Source: Scybalocola_A sp900557175
GTDB lineage: Bacteria > Bacillota > Clostridia > Lachnospirales > Lachnospiraceae
Length of the DNA: 16,476 nt
Direction: 5' to 3'
Assembly (NCBI GenBank): GCA_937890745.1
Contig: CALADH010000042.1
Coordinates: forward strand, 1-16,476
In this document: positions 14,240 through 16,476 of the stretch, piece after piece
Position numbering within the stretch: the first letter of the stretch is position 1
Layout: each line of letters begins with the position of its first letter
Notes under the pieces: model-generated
Databases searched by the model: none
The model's input: the letters and a program-made list of their open reading frames with translations, nothing else
What the model was told of the DNA's origin: nothing
Made by a program: the position numbers and the translations under genes

Positions 14240-15003
14240 TTAATTCAGTTTCCGGAATACGGGGTCTGCCGGATAGCCGCCATGGATTTTCTGAATGCCC
14301 CGCTGGTTAGCATCTTTTGAGTTCTTCCAGTCAGCATCTTTGTTTCGGTAATCGTATTTATCGACAAACCATGAAATATCAGCGGCAACTCTGTCCATAT
14401 TTTCTTCCATTAGGCGAAAAAGCTGGGGATAGAGCTGCTTTTTCTGATTTTCGGAAAGCTTTTCTTCGGCCATTTCGATAATATCTTTAAAATGGTGAAG
14501 GCAGAAGCCTTTTGAATTTTTGAACAACTCAAAAAAGTCGTTATCCTTAACAGCCAGCTGTAAAAAGTGTCGATGTAGCGCGGATATTTTGATTGAAAAT
14601 GATTGCATACGTAGCAGGTGGATTCTTTTGCTTCAATCCATTGCCCGATGCTTGTCTGAGCCTTGTCGTGAATTTCTGAGGTTTTAAGCCTTTTTAGCAT
14701 AGATGATTTTTGGGGTGAAAAGCTTTGAAGCTGGCTTTTAAGTTCTTTTGTCATTTTCTGATAGTAAGTGTCAAGCATAAGCGCAACGCCCAGCTGATTG
14801 CCATAGTCATACATCATTTTGTGATGATGGCGGCAGAAGCCAAGCTTGTCAGTATCTTCACGAATATCAGCCTCCATATAGGCCGGACCTAAAATAAAAG
14901 AAATAGCCTCCTGTTCAAGCTGACGTTCAATAAAGCAGAAAGGACATTCGTCATCGGCTTTAAAGGCGTCAATGACAGGAATTGTGTAAATATTTGTTTT
15001 CAT
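14240..15003 (-). pseudogene. DUF6062-like cysteine-motif protein, frameshifted
   Basis: Two overlapping frames together encode one protein. The first part starts MKTNIYTIPVIDAF at ATG 15003, with GGAGG 7 bases upstream. It contains CPFC (20-23), GFCRHH (55-60) and CYVC (130-133), and runs to about residue 152 (FYSWLL). The second part resumes in another frame with KDNDFFELF and GFCLHHF and ends at 14240. Adding one base near 14546-14550 (plus-strand CCTTAA) joins them into an intact 254-residue frame. The paired CxxC and CxxH units suggest a metal-binding protein. I recall such proteins as the clostridial DUF6062 family, function unknown. The break may be a real loss or a one-base sequence error. 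It sits 73 bp downstream of the 354-residue gene on the same strand, perhaps cotranscribed. Confidence 0.75.
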
Positions 15004-15075
15004 AATAAACCTCCGTTTAGGTGTGCTGGCTTGTCGGTGAAAATTTTCTGTATGAAAAATTTTTAACGACAAAGT

Positions 15076-16140
15076 TTATATAAGAGAAAAAGTTGCTTCA
15101 TCAAATTGTATAATGTTAAATACGATGTGCCACTCGACATCATTTTGAAGCGGCTTAAAATGTAAAGAAGAACAGGCAGTATGCAGCTTCACATGAGAAT
15201 CACTTGTAAATACAATTGAAGTCGGGCCGTCCGAACCGCCGATGATACTAATACAACTGGCGTTTTCGGTCATAGGAAGCCGAGACGCTTCGTCTGATAT
15301 CATTTTCAAAGGCTTGTCTCCATCATCACAGTCGAAGATTGTCATATTTTCGACTGGTTCAGGGGAGATTGTATAACTCATAGATGTAAAGTGAGTCGGG
15401 TAGAGCAGACAGTCAGAATTAAAATGTTTTCGAGGAATTGTCTGTGGTTCAAGTTCATGTACAGTCAGTGTGTGTGATTGCCCGCTGACAGGATGATAAA
15501 AGGTGAAGAAATCGCCTTTTTGATGAACTTTGAAATGCGGTCCGGGAACTTGATTTTGACGCTGCTTCATAGTGAGAGAAAGTGTTTGGATTTCAGGGCG
15601 GCGTTTAGTTGTCCACGGAAAAGCATTTCTATAAATAACCCATCCGAAAGCTGTGTCCAGTTCATAATGGCTGATAATTTTGTTTGTTTCCGACATATCT
15701 ATTTTACTTGAAAAACAGGGATTGAAACAGACAGAACAGCTGTGGCTGGTATGTAAAATTTTCTTGTTTAATTCTAAATGCGGAATAAAATTAAGACAGA
15801 GTGGATTTTCTAATTCCATCTGCATCTGCTGCTCGCGCGTAAAGTCATTATACGAATGATCTTCTGTATTTAGCTGCCATTTTTGGAGAAAGCTGCGAAT
15901 TTTTTCGGTATTGACCTGCATGCACAAATCAATGACTAATCCCCTGCCGCATGAGTAAACCGCAGGAATTACCCAATGATAGCCTGCCCAGTCAAATTGT
16001 TTATCAATTTTAATTTCTATTCCGGCATGATCCTTTGTGTGATGTCCCCAAAAATTTCCGGTGAAATACACCTTCCATTTTGGAGATGGTGCTTGAATTG
16101 CCGTAGTCATATCAATCGTATTTTTGAATATCTTATCCAT
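15076..16140 (-). CDS. Uncharacterised 354-residue protein with IGGSDGPTSI motif
   Basis: I do not recognise this protein. It has no signal peptide and no membrane helix, so it should be cytoplasmic. The N-terminal half is rich in Trp, His and aromatic residues (for example TGNFWGHHTKDHAG) and carries a CSVCF motif. Near the C-terminus is IGGSDGPTSIVF (300-311). This resembles the IGxxDGPTxI segment found in beta subunits of Na+-pumping decarboxylases and in several clostridial proteins of unknown role, but no membrane part is present. The start is ATG 16140: GAGGA lies 6-8 bases upstream, inside an alternative in-frame ATG at 16152 that is therefore less likely. A TATAAT at 16184-16179 on the minus strand can serve as its -10. 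Confidence 0.75.
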   Translation of the reverse strand: MDKIFKNTIDMTTAIQAPSPKWKVYFTGNFWGHHTKDHAGIEIKIDKQFDWAGYHWVIPAVYSCGRGLVIDLCMQVNTEKIRSFLQKWQLNTEDHSYNDFTREQQMQMELENPLCLNFIPHLELNKKILHTSHSCSVCFNPCFSSKIDMSETNKIISHYELDTAFGWVIYRNAFPWTTKRRPEIQTLSLTMKQRQNQVPGPHFKVHQKGDFFTFYHPVSGQSHTLTVHELEPQTIPRKHFNSDCLLYPTHFTSMSYTISPEPVENMTIFDCDDGDKPLKMISDEASRLPMTENASCISIIGGSDGPTSIVFTSDSHVKLHTACSSLHFKPLQNDVEWHIVFNIIQFDEATFSLI

Positions 16141-16178
16141 AAAAATCCTCATAAAATTCAGGTTATGTTTTACTTATT

Positions 16179-16207
16179 ATTATACTATAAATTTTTAATT
16201 GCTTAAA
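16179..16207 (-). promoter_or_regulatory. Likely promoter of the 354-residue gene
   Basis: On the minus strand a perfect TATAAT (16184-16179) lies about 38 bases upstream of ATG 16140. The -35 at 17-bp spacing is poor (TTTAAG, 16207-16202). Confidence 0.45.
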
Positions 16208-16277
16208 GCAGAAAGAATATCATTTGAAGATAGAAAGGCTGTTTTGCTGGCTGTGTATTAAATTTTCAAAAAAACAC

Positions 16278-16306
16278 TTTACAATCCGGGAAGATTATGG
16301 TAGAAT
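16278..16306 (+). promoter_or_regulatory. Promoter of the tRNA cluster
   Basis: TTTACA (16278-16283) and TAGAAT (16301-16306) are separated by 17 bp. They precede the first tRNA by 38 bp, a suitable place for the start of a tRNA operon. Confidence 0.7.
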
Positions 16307-16344
16307 TTTATCTGTTGTCACGGTTATGTGATGATAAGGCGCAA

Positions 16345-16417
<73 letters not shown>

Positions 16418-16422
16418 TGCTT

Positions 16423-16476
16423 GCGGGTGTAGTTCAATGGTAGAACACCAGCCTTCCAAGCTGGATACGTGGGTTC
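16423..16476 (+). tRNA. tRNA-Gly (TCC), cut by the window end
   Basis: The 5' part of a tRNA: acceptor strand GCGGGTG, D-arm TAGTTCAATGGTAGAACA, and anticodon stem CCAGC/GCTGG with loop CTTCCAA, giving anticodon TCC (Gly). The sequence ends in the T-arm (GGGTTC), so the 3' acceptor strand lies outside the window. Confidence 0.93.

Overview
The window carries an almost complete lysine-fermentation gene set from an anaerobic, butyrate-forming member of the Clostridia. The low-to-medium G+C content, strong AGGAGG ribosome binding sites, O2-sensitive radical enzymes, a flavodiiron protein and a lysine riboswitch all fit this. The style of the intergenic repeats suggests a Lachnospiraceae-like organism, but that family-level assignment is only a guess.

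Layout. Positions 1-356 hold no convincing gene, only a short GC-richer patch between 9-bp direct repeats. At 405-2000 (minus) lies an NhaC-family secondary transporter with its own promoter and terminator. It is divergent from kamB (2229-3260) and kamC (3253-4713), which encode the two-part ATP-dependent reactivase of the B12/PLP lysine 5,6-aminomutase. A near-consensus promoter overlaps the kamC stop codon. It drives a leader with a lysine riboswitch and a strong intrinsic terminator (about 4761-5003), followed by the catalytic operon kal-kce-kdd-kamA-kamD-kamE (5114-11209). After a terminator comes a monocistronic flavodiiron protein gene (11498-12664). Positions 12671-14200 are mostly long imperfect hairpin repeats around one small membrane-protein gene on the minus strand. 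Further on, on the minus strand, are a frameshifted DUF6062-like gene and an unrecognised 354-aa gene. At the right edge a promoter starts a tRNA-Phe / tRNA-Gly cluster, cut by the window end.

How the genes work together. KamA makes L-beta-lysine from L-lysine. KamDE moves the terminal amino group to give 3,5-diaminohexanoate, and Kdd oxidises it to 3-keto-5-aminohexanoate. Kce cleaves this with acetyl-CoA to acetoacetate and 3-aminobutyryl-CoA, and Kal removes ammonia to give crotonyl-CoA. The later steps (butyryl-CoA dehydrogenase/Etf and a CoA-transferase) are not in this window. KamBC keeps KamDE active by replacing damaged cobalamin. The NhaC-type carrier may import lysine or handle the ion balance. 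The riboswitch ties transcription to lysine. Because the genes are catabolic, a lysine-induced (ON) switch is expected, which would be the reverse of the usual biosynthetic lysine riboswitch.
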